From NCBI GenBank assembly GCA_934667815.1, contig CAKUMO010000011.1:1-64000 (forward strand): a stretch of DNA of 64,000 nt. Reading direction: 5' to 3'. The position numbers and the translations under genes are program-made. Of this stretch, positions 54,257 through 62,516 are shown in pieces (the first letter of the stretch is position 1; each line of letters begins with the position of its first letter). The notes under the pieces are model-generated. The model was not told where the DNA came from and searched no databases. It saw only the letters and a program-made list of their open reading frames with translations. This stretch comes from an uncultured Oscillospiraceae bacterium. GTDB taxonomy: Bacteria > Bacillota > Clostridia > Oscillospirales > Oscillospiraceae.

Positions 54257-56094
54257 TGCGAATTCTGTTTGACAGCAGGCAGGAGCAGTACAAAACCCCG
54301 TTCGGAACACTCCGGGCGGGGAACTCCTGCGTTTTGCACATGGAAGTTCCGGAAAGCAGCGGCGCGACCTCCGTTACGCTGGTGATGGAAAACTGTGACG
54401 AGCAGCCCTGCTGCGAGTTTACATTTGAAAAAGAGCGGGTCAGCGGTGTTTACACGACATGGCACTGCGAGTTTACCATGCAGGAGCGCGGACTGTATTT
54501 CTATTGGTTCCGCATCGGCAAGCGCGACGGCAGCTTCCGCCTGTTCCGTCAGGGCGACCAGACGAACATGGAAGCAGGGGAGAAGTGGCAGCTCAGCGTC
54601 ATTCCGCAGGACTTCACCGTGCCGGATTATGCACGCGGCGCGGTTATGTATCAGATTATGCCAGACCGATTTTTTAAGGCGGGCGAGTGCGATCTGACCG
54701 ATAAGCTGCGCCCCTTCTGGGTGCACGAGAATCTCTCCGACACGCCGCAGTATACCGCGGATGCCGAGGGCAATTGGTGCAATGATTTTTACGGCGGCAA
54801 TTTGCAGGGCATTCGTGCAAAGCTGTCGTACCTGCATACGCTGGGTGTCGGCGTTTTATATTTAAACCCGATCTTCATGGCCTATTCCAACCACCGCTAT
54901 GACACGGCGGATTACAAGCGCATCGACCCCATGCTCGGCACGGCGGATGACTTTGCAGCACTCTGCCGGGATGCACATGCGCTGGGAATGCGCGTCATTC
55001 TCGACGGCGTGTTTTCGCATACGGGCAGCAACAGCGTGTATTTTGATGCAAAGGGCATCTTCGGCCACGGTGCGGTGTCCGACCCGAATTCGCCCTACCG
55101 CGCATGGTATCGTTTCCGTCACTATCCCGACGACTACGATGCGTGGTGGAATATGCCGACATTGCCGAATATCGAGGAATTGTCTGAAAGTTATGTAAAC
55201 TACATCATCGAGGACGAGGATTCCGTGCTGGCGCATTGGCTGAATCTCGGTGCGGACGGATTCCGTCTGGATGTGGTCGATGAATTGCCGGATGAATTTG
55301 TGCGAAAGTTCAAGAAGCGCCTGCGCGCACTGAAGCCCGACGCGCTGCTGCTCGGCGAGGTCTGGGAGGATGCGTCGAATAAACGAGCTTACGGCGTTTC
55401 GCGGCGTTACTTTGTAGACGGTGAGCTGGACAGTGTCATGAATTATCCGTGGCAGAAGGGGATCGTCGCCTTTGTCCGGGGCGAGGACGACGGCAGCGCG
55501 CTGGGCGAGGGCATCATGCGTCTGGCGGAAAACTATCCGCCGGAGGTTCTCGCCTGTGTCATGAATCTGCTCGGCACGCACGATACCATGCGCATTCTCA
55601 CGGTGCTCGGCGGTGAATACCACGCTAACAAGGCCGAATGGGCGACGGCTCGGCTCTCACCGGAAGCACGCGCACTTGCTGTGCGGCGGCTGCACACTGC
55701 GGCGTTTTTGCAGTTCATGCTTCCGGGCATGGCCAGCATTTACTACGGCGACGAGGCCGGCTTGGAGGGCGGCGCGGACCCGTTCTGCCGCCGCTATTAT
55801 CCATGGGGTGCGGAGGACGAGAGCCTGCGCAGCTTCTATGCAGCGCTCTGCCGCGTGAAAAACGAAACACAGGCCCTGAAAACAGGCGATGTGCGCGTGA
55901 CCGAGGCAGGGAACGGCCGCCTCAGCTTCGTGAGAAAAACCGAAAGCCAAGCGGTTGAGGTTTATGTCAACCAATCTGGGACGGATTGGGAGCTGCCGCA
56001 GGGGGGCATACTGCGCTTTGGCGGAGAGCTTGCGTGGACGGACGGCAGGAAAGTGTCCGTGCGTCCGGGAGGCTTCGCACTTTTGATTCGGTAA
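54256..56094 (+). CDS. GH13 alpha-glycosidase, neopullulanase/cyclomaltodextrinase-like
   Basis: This 612-residue cytoplasmic enzyme has an N-terminal beta-sandwich (about 1-115), typical of CBM34-bearing neopullulanases, and a catalytic barrel from VMYQIMPDRFF. Catalytic residues are the nucleophile Asp in DGFRLDVVDEL, the acid/base Glu in LLGEVWEDAS and the Asp in LLGTHDTMR. It ends the glycogen operon and probably trims malto-oligosaccharides or branched limit dextrins left by GlgP. No signal peptide. Confidence 0.92.
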   Translation: MRILFDSRQEQYKTPFGTLRAGNSCVLHMEVPESSGATSVTLVMENCDEQPCCEFTFEKERVSGVYTTWHCEFTMQERGLYFYWFRIGKRDGSFRLFRQGDQTNMEAGEKWQLSVIPQDFTVPDYARGAVMYQIMPDRFFKAGECDLTDKLRPFWVHENLSDTPQYTADAEGNWCNDFYGGNLQGIRAKLSYLHTLGVGVLYLNPIFMAYSNHRYDTADYKRIDPMLGTADDFAALCRDAHALGMRVILDGVFSHTGSNSVYFDAKGIFGHGAVSDPNSPYRAWYRFRHYPDDYDAWWNMPTLPNIEELSESYVNYIIEDEDSVLAHWLNLGADGFRLDVVDELPDEFVRKFKKRLRALKPDALLLGEVWEDASNKRAYGVSRRYFVDGELDSVMNYPWQKGIVAFVRGEDDGSALGEGIMRLAENYPPEVLACVMNLLGTHDTMRILTVLGGEYHANKAEWATARLSPEARALAVRRLHTAAFLQFMLPGMASIYYGDEAGLEGGADPFCRRYYPWGAEDESLRSFYAALCRVKNETQALKTGDVRVTEAGNGRLSFVRKTESQAVEVYVNQSGTDWELPQGGILRFGGELAWTDGRKVSVRPGGFALLIR

Positions 56095-56245
56095 TCTTTC
56101 ACAGAAAATGAATATTTATCGATCCGGCCGGGACGTGCGACCAGAAAGCTTTTGGCCGTACACCTGGCCGGAAACCGTATTTTGCCGGATATCTGGATGG
56201 AAAAGCGATCAAAAGACCGCATATATAGTGTCAAACTTGTGAATT

Positions 56246-56290
56246 TTCACCGAAAGGTCTCCCGGAATTCCGCCGGTGAATATTATTTTT
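56246..56290 (+). terminator. Probable terminator of the glycogen operon
   Basis: TTCACCG (56246-56252) pairs with CGGTGAA (56274-56280), with a small palindrome inside the loop, followed by TATTATTTTT. Confidence 0.5.
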
Positions 56291-56330
56291 CACAGAAGTT
56301 GCAAAAAACGCAAAAAAATCATTTTTTTTG

Positions 56331-56359
56331 TTGATTCTCGGGCAGAAATGTGCTATCAT
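56331..56359 (+). promoter_or_regulatory. Promoter of the peptide ABC transporter operon
   Basis: TTGATT (56331-56336), a 17-bp spacer and TATCAT (56354-56359). Confidence 0.5.
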
Positions 56360-56486
56360 ATTAACAAATCTTGAACGTACTTCTTGCGGCAACAAGTGTC
56401 CGCCAAGGAGATACAAAGATTTTTAGACTGAATAATTTTCTGTGGCGACACAGTAAATTATATATCTTTTAATAGGAGGAAAAGAA

Positions 56487-58469
56487 ATGAAGAAGAATCT
56501 GACAAAGCTCTTTGCTCTGCTGCTTGTTCTGTCCATGGTGACCGTTATGTTCGCTGGCTGCAAGGGCAACACTGAGCCGTCGACTGATTCCCAAACAAGC
56601 GAACAACCCAGTTCCGAGACTCCGTCCGAATCGGAAGATACGGAACCCCACGACAACAAGGTTATCTACGGCAGCTCCACCGAGATCTCCGGTGACCTCG
56701 GCAACGCATGGTGGTCCAACAACGCCACCGACAAGCTCGTCCGCGACCTGATCAACGACTACGACGTCATCGTCTTCGACCAGTTCGGCCAGATGAAGGT
56801 CAATGAGACCGTCGCCGAGAGCGTCACCGACGAGACTGACTCCGAAGGCGTCCTGACCTACACGGTCAAGATCAAGCAGGGCCTTGTTTACAACAACGGC
56901 ACTCCGATTACTGCTGCTGACTATGTTGCTTACGCTCTGGTTCAGCTCTCCCCGGCTACTCTGCAGGCGGGCGCTACCATCTCTGCCGACACCACCGTTG
57001 GCGGCGCTGCTTACCAGAAGGGTGAGTCCAAGGTTCTCTCTGGTGTCCACCTGATCGACGAGTACACCTACTCCATCAGCATCACTCCGGAGTATGCGCA
57101 GTACTACTACGGTCTGACCTACGCTTCCCTGTCTCCTCTGTACCTGCCGCTCTACAGCTCCGCTGACCTGACGGTCAAGGACGACGGCGAAGGCGCTTAC
57201 CTCGACGGCGGCGAACTGGTCGCTGATGAGATCAACGCTTCCCGTTATGTCTACGAAGGCCGTGTTGCTGCTGGCCCGTACGTCATCAAGAGCCTCGACA
57301 CCGGCGCTCTGACCGCTACCCTCGAGATCAACCCGAACTATGCTGGCAACTTCGAAGGCCAGAAGCCTTCCATCAAGACCATCGTTGTCGTCAAGGCTGA
57401 AGACGACACCATGATGGACGCATTCCAGACCGGCGAGATCACCTTCCTGTCCCAGCTCTCCGACGGCGACCAGATCGAGACCGCTATGGATATGGTTGAC
57501 GACGGTGGTTACAGCTACTGCCACTACACCCGTAACGGCTACGGCAAGATCATGTTCCAGTGCGATGGCGGCCCCACGCAGTTCGCTGCTGTCCGTCAGG
57601 CAATCGCTTATCTGCTTGACCGTGAGGAGTTCACCTCCACCTTCACCGGCGGCTACGGCTCCGTTGTTAACGGCCCGTACTCCACCGCTCAGTGGATGTA
57701 TCAGGATTCCGAGGAGCTGTTCAACGAGAAGCTGAACAACTACTCCTACGATCCTGCAAAGGCTGTCGAGCTTCTTGAGGCCGATGGCTGGACTCTCAAC
57801 GCTGATGGCACTCCGTACTCCGGCACTGGCGTCCGCTACAAGGAAGTCACTGCTGAGCAGGCCGGCGACTATGCGAAGAACGTTAAGCTCGACGATGGCC
57901 GCATCCTGATGCCTCTGTACATCATGTGGGCTTCCTCCGAGAACAACCCCGTTTCTGACCTGCTGTCCACGATGCTGTGCAACGGCAAGCAGACTGCTGA
58001 TGCCGGCATGGTCATCGAGCAGAACAACATGGCGTTCCCCGAGCTGCTGAACTGGATCTACCGCGATAAGTCTGTTGGCGACCAGTATGGTGTGTTTACC
58101 TATGGCATGTTCAACCTCGCCACCGGCTTCGCCGAAGTTTATGACTATGCGTTCAACTACGCTTCCGATCCCGAGTCCGAGTATGTCAAGATGGGCTACA
58201 ACCAGAACTACATCTTCGACAAGGAGCTCGACGACCTGTCCATGGAAATGGTCTACAAGGCGGCTCCTGGCGACGACGCTACATTCCTGGATTACTTCCA
58301 GAAGTTCATCATCCGTTGGAACGAACTCCTGCCTGAAATCCCGCTGTACTGCAACGACTACCACACCTTCTTCCCGTCCTGGCTCGAGAACTACAACGAG
58401 TCCAGCATGTGGGATTTCCAGAAGGCTATCCTGTACGCTTCCATTAAGAACGCTGTGGACGTCGACTAA
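56487..58469 (+). CDS. Family-5 oligopeptide-binding lipoprotein of an ABC importer
   Basis: This 660-residue protein is a substrate-binding protein of the OppA/DppA type. It has a signal peptide with lipobox (FAGC, Cys25), a Ser/Thr/Glu linker to about residue 60, then the family-5 fold (YGSSTEISGDL, LTYTVKIKQGLVYNNGTPITAADYVAYAL, AVRQAIAYLLDREEF). It is longer than usual (about 530-560). Codon use differs from neighbours, with many GCT and TCC codons, as expected for very high expression. AGGAGG precedes the ATG. A strong hairpin right behind it suggests it is made in excess over the membrane parts. Ligand likely peptide; unproven. Confidence 0.9.
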   Translation: MKKNLTKLFALLLVLSMVTVMFAGCKGNTEPSTDSQTSEQPSSETPSESEDTEPHDNKVIYGSSTEISGDLGNAWWSNNATDKLVRDLINDYDVIVFDQFGQMKVNETVAESVTDETDSEGVLTYTVKIKQGLVYNNGTPITAADYVAYALVQLSPATLQAGATISADTTVGGAAYQKGESKVLSGVHLIDEYTYSISITPEYAQYYYGLTYASLSPLYLPLYSSADLTVKDDGEGAYLDGGELVADEINASRYVYEGRVAAGPYVIKSLDTGALTATLEINPNYAGNFEGQKPSIKTIVVVKAEDDTMMDAFQTGEITFLSQLSDGDQIETAMDMVDDGGYSYCHYTRNGYGKIMFQCDGGPTQFAAVRQAIAYLLDREEFTSTFTGGYGSVVNGPYSTAQWMYQDSEELFNEKLNNYSYDPAKAVELLEADGWTLNADGTPYSGTGVRYKEVTAEQAGDYAKNVKLDDGRILMPLYIMWASSENNPVSDLLSTMLCNGKQTADAGMVIEQNNMAFPELLNWIYRDKSVGDQYGVFTYGMFNLATGFAEVYDYAFNYASDPESEYVKMGYNQNYIFDKELDDLSMEMVYKAAPGDDATFLDYFQKFIIRWNELLPEIPLYCNDYHTFFPSWLENYNESSMWDFQKAILYASIKNAVDVD

Positions 58470-58492
58470 CATCAATCTTCCCCAGATAACCT

Positions 58493-58521
58493 GCGACGGG
58501 GCGGCAATTCCGCCCCGTCGC
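58493..58521 (+). terminator. GC-rich hairpin between binding protein and permease genes
   Basis: A perfect 12-bp stem (58493-58504 with 58510-58521) has a CAATT loop, followed within about 20 bases by TTTTCTTTT. It probably protects or partly terminates the transcript, giving more binding protein than permease. Confidence 0.7.
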
Positions 58522-58654
58522 TTCCGGTATCTCTATAATTTTCTTTTCTGATTTAACGTAAATATCCTATAAATTAAAAAGATTAACTCTGAAAGCACTG
58601 CCCGGTTTCGGGTTTTTGATACTTTGAATATTTAATGAAAAGGAGGTTGTGCGG

Positions 58655-59671
58655 ATGACCAAATACGTTCTTAAGCGACTTCTGTACATGGTCGTCGTGT
58701 TTCTGCTTGTTTCGCTTCTGATGTATTCCATCTACAACCTGATCCCGACGGATCCTGCCCGTGCGCAGCTCGAACCTCTCAAGCAGACACTTAGACATGA
58801 CGAGTATGAGCAGCGTTATCAGGCACTCAGAAAGCAAATGGGTTTGGATGACCCGCTGATCATTCGCTACCTTCGTTGGATGGGATTCTATCCCGATATG
58901 GACGGCGAGTTTAACGGCATGCTACAAGGCAACTTCGGCTATTCTCAGATTTACAAAACGGATGTTGCCGATGTTTTGCCGGATCGCATGCTAAACACGA
59001 TCTATATCAATATATTCTCTACCTTAGTGGCATTGGCAATCACCATTCCGCTGGGTATTTTCTGCGCGGTTCATAAGCGCGGTATTTTCGACAAAATTAC
59101 ACAGGTTGTTTCGATTGTTGGCTACTCCATCCCTGTTTATATCATTGCGCTCATCTTTATTTGGTTGTTCGCGGTGACGCTTGGATGGCTGCCGGTCTTT
59201 GGCATGCAAACGCCGGGTAGTAATTTCACCGGTTGGCGCGCATTCTGGGACAAGGTTTATTATATGACTCTGCCTGTCCTTGTTATGACGGTCGGCTCTC
59301 TTGGCGGCATGACACGTTATGTCCGTGCGGCTATGATCGAAGCCTTGGGTATGGACTGCATCAGAACCGCGCGTGCCAAAGGTCTGCGCGAACGTGTCGT
59401 TGTGTATTCGCATGCATGGCGAAATGCACTGCTGCCTGTCATCACGGTTTTGATCAGTTGGTTCATCAGCATTTTTGCCGGTTCTCTGATCATTGAGCAG
59501 ATGTTTGCGCTGAACGGCATGGGACGTCTGTATTTCAATGCGCTTAGTAATAACGACTTTGAACTTGCTCTGGCAATCCAGATGTTCTATGTCCTGATCG
59601 CTCTGATTGGCCAGCTTATTACTGACCTGAGCTATGGCTTGGTTGACCCGCGCGTCCGCGTGAATAAGTAA
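58655..59671 (+). CDS. Oligopeptide ABC transporter permease, OppB/DppB type
   Basis: This 338-residue permease has six membrane helices, an N-terminal YVLKRLLYMVVVFLLVSLLMY helix, the GLDDPLIIRYLRW block before helix 2 and the cytoplasmic EAA coupling loop (DCIRTARAKGLRERVVVYSHAWRNALLPV). The extracytoplasmic loop after helix 1 is somewhat long. The start is the ATG at 58655 with AAGGAGG eight bases upstream; an in-frame TTG six bases earlier overlaps that site. Confidence 0.93.
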   Translation: MTKYVLKRLLYMVVVFLLVSLLMYSIYNLIPTDPARAQLEPLKQTLRHDEYEQRYQALRKQMGLDDPLIIRYLRWMGFYPDMDGEFNGMLQGNFGYSQIYKTDVADVLPDRMLNTIYINIFSTLVALAITIPLGIFCAVHKRGIFDKITQVVSIVGYSIPVYIIALIFIWLFAVTLGWLPVFGMQTPGSNFTGWRAFWDKVYYMTLPVLVMTVGSLGGMTRYVRAAMIEALGMDCIRTARAKGLRERVVVYSHAWRNALLPVITVLISWFISIFAGSLIIEQMFALNGMGRLYFNALSNNDFELALAIQMFYVLIALIGQLITDLSYGLVDPRVRVNK

Positions 59672-59684
59672 AGGAGGTCTGGAA

Positions 59685-61514
59685 ATGAATAAGAAGAAAA
59701 AGCCCGGCCTCTTTACGCGCTTGTTCGGTAATCGAAACAAAGAGCGCAGCTTCATGGAAGAAGAACAGCTCCAAAGCCCCGGCCGGTTGATTGCGAAGAA
59801 CTTTTTTCACAACAAGCTCGGCATGGTCGGCCTGATTGTTTTCATCCTGATTTTCCTTTTCGTGATGATTGGTCCGTTCTTTTCAAAGCTCGACCTCTCT
59901 TATCAGGATAACACCCAGATGAATGTCCCGCCCACGCAGAGCATGCTTTCCGTGCCGAAGGCCATGTACGGCAAGGTTGCGGACATCTCTCCCGGCACGA
60001 CCTACGGTGTTGGAGTCGATACCGATGGCAACGTCTATACTTGGGGCTACACGAAGCTCACGGATAAGCTCGATCTGAGCAATATTCCGGACGAGGTTCG
60101 TGAGGCGAAGATTGTCAATGTTGCTGCCGGCTATGACCACATTGTCGCTTTGGACGAGAACGGCAAGCTCTATGTTTGGGGCAACACCCGCCTGAAGCAG
60201 GACAGCTTCCCCAATGACGTTGCGATGGCAAATTCCTATGGGAAGAATCTCCACTTTAAGCAGATTGAGGCCAGCTCCCAGTTCTCCGCCGCTGTGACCG
60301 AAGACGGCCAGCTTTACCTCTGGGGCAATGAGAAGCAGGCTGACATTAAGGTCCAGAAGGCATATCAGGGGAATATTGAAAAGGTCGCACTGACCACGCG
60401 TGCCTACATTGCTCTGACGAAGGATGGCGCAGTCGTTTATTCCGGATTCCAGAAGGATAACGCACTTGTGCGCATTCCCGAAGAGCTTTCCTCCGGTGTC
60501 GTCGATATCGCAGCGACCAGCAATGCGGTTGCGGCGGTGAAGGAAGATGGCACGGTCGTCGTTTGGGGCAACTGCACCAACGGTGAGAACAATGTTCCCG
60601 AGTTCGAAAGCAAGCCTGTCGAACTTTATGGCGGCCGCTATCACTTTACTGCGTTGATGGACGACGGAGAAGTCATTTCCTGGGGTGATAACACCCACGG
60701 TCAGGCTGACGTTCCGGCTTCTGTCAATGACTATGAGATTGAGACCGTTTTTGCCGGTTTCTATCAGAATTATGCGATCACCACTGACGGCAAGATCGAG
60801 ACTTGGGGCCTGAAGGGCTACATTTGCGGCACGGATGACCTTGGTCGTGATGTCCTGAATCGTATCATCAATGGTGGTAAGGTTACGATGACCGTCGGCG
60901 CAATCGCAGTTATCATCGAACTGATCATCGGCATCATCCTCGGCGGTTTGGCCGGTTACTTTGGCGGTTGGATCGACAATATCATCATGCGTATTTCCGA
61001 GATCGTCGGAGGTCTGCCGTTCCTGCCGTTTGCCATGATCCTTTCAGCGATCATTGGCACGCGTATCTCACAGGAGCAGCGTATGTACCTGATTATGGTG
61101 GTTCTCGGCGTCCTGTCGTGGCCGAGCATTTGTCACCTGATCCGTGCACAGATTTTCTCGCAGCGCGAGCAGGAGTATGTCACTGCAGCACAGGCACTTG
61201 GTGTTCGTGAAAAGAGCATCATCTTCCGCCACATTATCCCGAATGTCATGAGCTTGATCCTTGTCAACGCGACCTTGAGCTTTGCAACCTGCATGCTGAC
61301 GGAGTCCAGCCTTTCTTACATGGGCTTCGGCATCGCGCTTCCCACGCCGACGTGGGGCAATATGCTCACGGGTGCGAACAACTCCATCGTCATTCAGCAG
61401 TACTGGTGGCGTTGGGTATTCCCGGCGGCGATCTTCGGCGTCTGCACGATCTGCATCAACCTCATTGGTGATGCACTGCGTGATGCAGTCGATCCCAAGT
61501 CGGCAGAGCGTTAA
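59685..61514 (+). CDS. Oligopeptide ABC transporter permease (OppC/DppC type) with inserted RCC1 beta-propeller
   Basis: This 609-residue protein is about twice the usual OppC length (about 300). Residues 1-70 hold the cytoplasmic N-terminus (NFFHNKLGMVG) and membrane helix 1. Residues 97-377 are seven RCC1-like repeats with WG turns at 120/121, 165/166, 213/214, 294/295, 333/334 and 374/375 and a degenerate SG at 253/254, spaced 39-48 residues. The normal permease resumes at GTDDLGRDVLNR (382-393), with the EAA loop near 497-520 (EYVTAAQALGVREKSIIFRHIIPN region) and SYMGFG. The loop after helix 1 faces outside, so the propeller should be extracytoplasmic, next to the binding-protein docking face. 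The frame is continuous and base use uniform. Confidence 0.9.
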   Translation: MNKKKKPGLFTRLFGNRNKERSFMEEEQLQSPGRLIAKNFFHNKLGMVGLIVFILIFLFVMIGPFFSKLDLSYQDNTQMNVPPTQSMLSVPKAMYGKVADISPGTTYGVGVDTDGNVYTWGYTKLTDKLDLSNIPDEVREAKIVNVAAGYDHIVALDENGKLYVWGNTRLKQDSFPNDVAMANSYGKNLHFKQIEASSQFSAAVTEDGQLYLWGNEKQADIKVQKAYQGNIEKVALTTRAYIALTKDGAVVYSGFQKDNALVRIPEELSSGVVDIAATSNAVAAVKEDGTVVVWGNCTNGENNVPEFESKPVELYGGRYHFTALMDDGEVISWGDNTHGQADVPASVNDYEIETVFAGFYQNYAITTDGKIETWGLKGYICGTDDLGRDVLNRIINGGKVTMTVGAIAVIIELIIGIILGGLAGYFGGWIDNIIMRISEIVGGLPFLPFAMILSAIIGTRISQEQRMYLIMVVLGVLSWPSICHLIRAQIFSQREQEYVTAAQALGVREKSIIFRHIIPNVMSLILVNATLSFATCMLTESSLSYMGFGIALPTPTWGNMLTGANNSIVIQQYWWRWVFPAAIFGVCTICINLIGDALRDAVDPKSAER

Positions 61515-61526
61515 GGAGGGGTTTTT

Positions 61527-62516
61527 ATGGCATTGCTTGAACTGAAAAATCTGAAAACCTTCTTTGAGACGAAGCGCGGCACCGTCAAGGCGGTCAACGG
61601 CGTGAGCTACTCCCTCGAGGCCGGGCAGGTGCTCGGCGTCGTGGGTGAGTCCGGCTCCGGCAAGAGCGTTTCGGCCATGAGCATCCTCCGCCTGCTCGAT
61701 GGCAACGGCTATATCGACTCCGGCGAGATCCTGTTCAACGGTCAGGATCTGACCAAGCTCTCGATCAACGACATGTATAAGATCCGCGGCAATGAGATTT
61801 CCGTGATCTTCCAAGAACCGATGACCAGCTTGAACCCCGTCTTTACGGTCAGCAAGCAGATTTCTGAGCCGCTGATGATCCATCAGGGCATGACAAAGCG
61901 TCAGGCGGCCAAGAAAGCGATTGAGCTTCTCTCCAATGTGAAGATTCCGAATCCTGAAGTTGTTGCGAAGCAGTATCCGCACCAGCTCTCCGGCGGTATG
62001 CGCCAGCGTGTCATGATCGCAATGGCGCTTGCCTGTAAGCCAAAGCTGCTGATCGCTGACGAGCCGACGACCGCACTCGACGTGACCATTCAGGCACAGA
62101 TCCTCAAGCTCATGAATGAGCTGCGAGAGGAGAACGGCACCGCTGTTCTGTTTATCACGCATGATCTTGGCGTCATCAATCAGATGGCCGATAACGTTGC
62201 GGTTATGTATTGTGGTCAGGTCGTCGAATACGCACCTGCGGCGACAATCTTCCACGAGAGTGAATACTCCCACCCGTACACCGAAGGCTTGATGCTCTCC
62301 ATCCCGCGTCTGGACACGCCCAGCAACACGAGACTGGAAGCCATTCCCGGTGCTGTCCCGCACCCGCTGGATCTCCCGAAGGGCTGCAAGTTCGCTCCGC
62401 GCTGCAAGTATGCGACCGAGCGCTGCAAGGTTGAGGAACCGGAACTGATCCATGTCTCCGATACCCAGCAGGTTCGCTGCTTCTATGCGAAGAAGGAGGA
62501 CAGAAATGGAAAATAA
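61527..62516 (+). CDS. Oligopeptide ABC transporter ATPase, OppD/DppD type
   Basis: This 329-residue ATPase has Walker [10 protein letters not shown]-loop [14 protein letters not shown], signature LSGGMRQR, Walker B LLIADEP, H-loop FITHD, and the C-terminal oligopeptide-transporter extension with a cysteine cluster ([14 protein letters not shown]) of the kind that can hold an Fe-S cluster. Layout and length are standard, unlike its partner ATPase. It overlaps the next gene by 11 bp. Confidence 0.95.
   Translation: MALLELKNLKTFFETKRGTVKAVNGVSYSLEAGQVLGVVGESGSGKSVSAMSILRLLDGNGYIDSGEILFNGQDLTKLSINDMYKIRGNEISVIFQEPMTSLNPVFTVSKQISEPLMIHQGMTKRQAAKKAIELLSNVKIPNPEVVAKQYPHQLSGGMRQRVMIAMALACKPKLLIADEPTTALDVTIQAQILKLMNELREENGTAVLFITHDLGVINQMADNVAVMYCGQVVEYAPAATIFHESEYSHPYTEGLMLSIPRLDTPSNTRLEAIPGAVPHPLDLPKGCKFAPRCKYATERCKVEEPELIHVSDTQQVRCFYAKKEDRNGK

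Larger units (their letters stand above)
56095..56486 (+). other. Intergenic region before the peptide transporter, 392 bp
   Basis: This holds a likely terminator (56246-56290), an A/T-rich tract with long A and T runs, the transporter promoter (56331-56359) and a leader of about 120 bases. No known riboswitch was recognised. Confidence 0.6.

Noticed and set aside
56469..58475. A 668-codon open frame antisense to the binding-protein gene.
   Set aside because: It mirrors the codon pattern of the strongly supported lipoprotein gene (GCT/GTC-rich codons remove antisense stops). No ribosome binding site or homology is seen.
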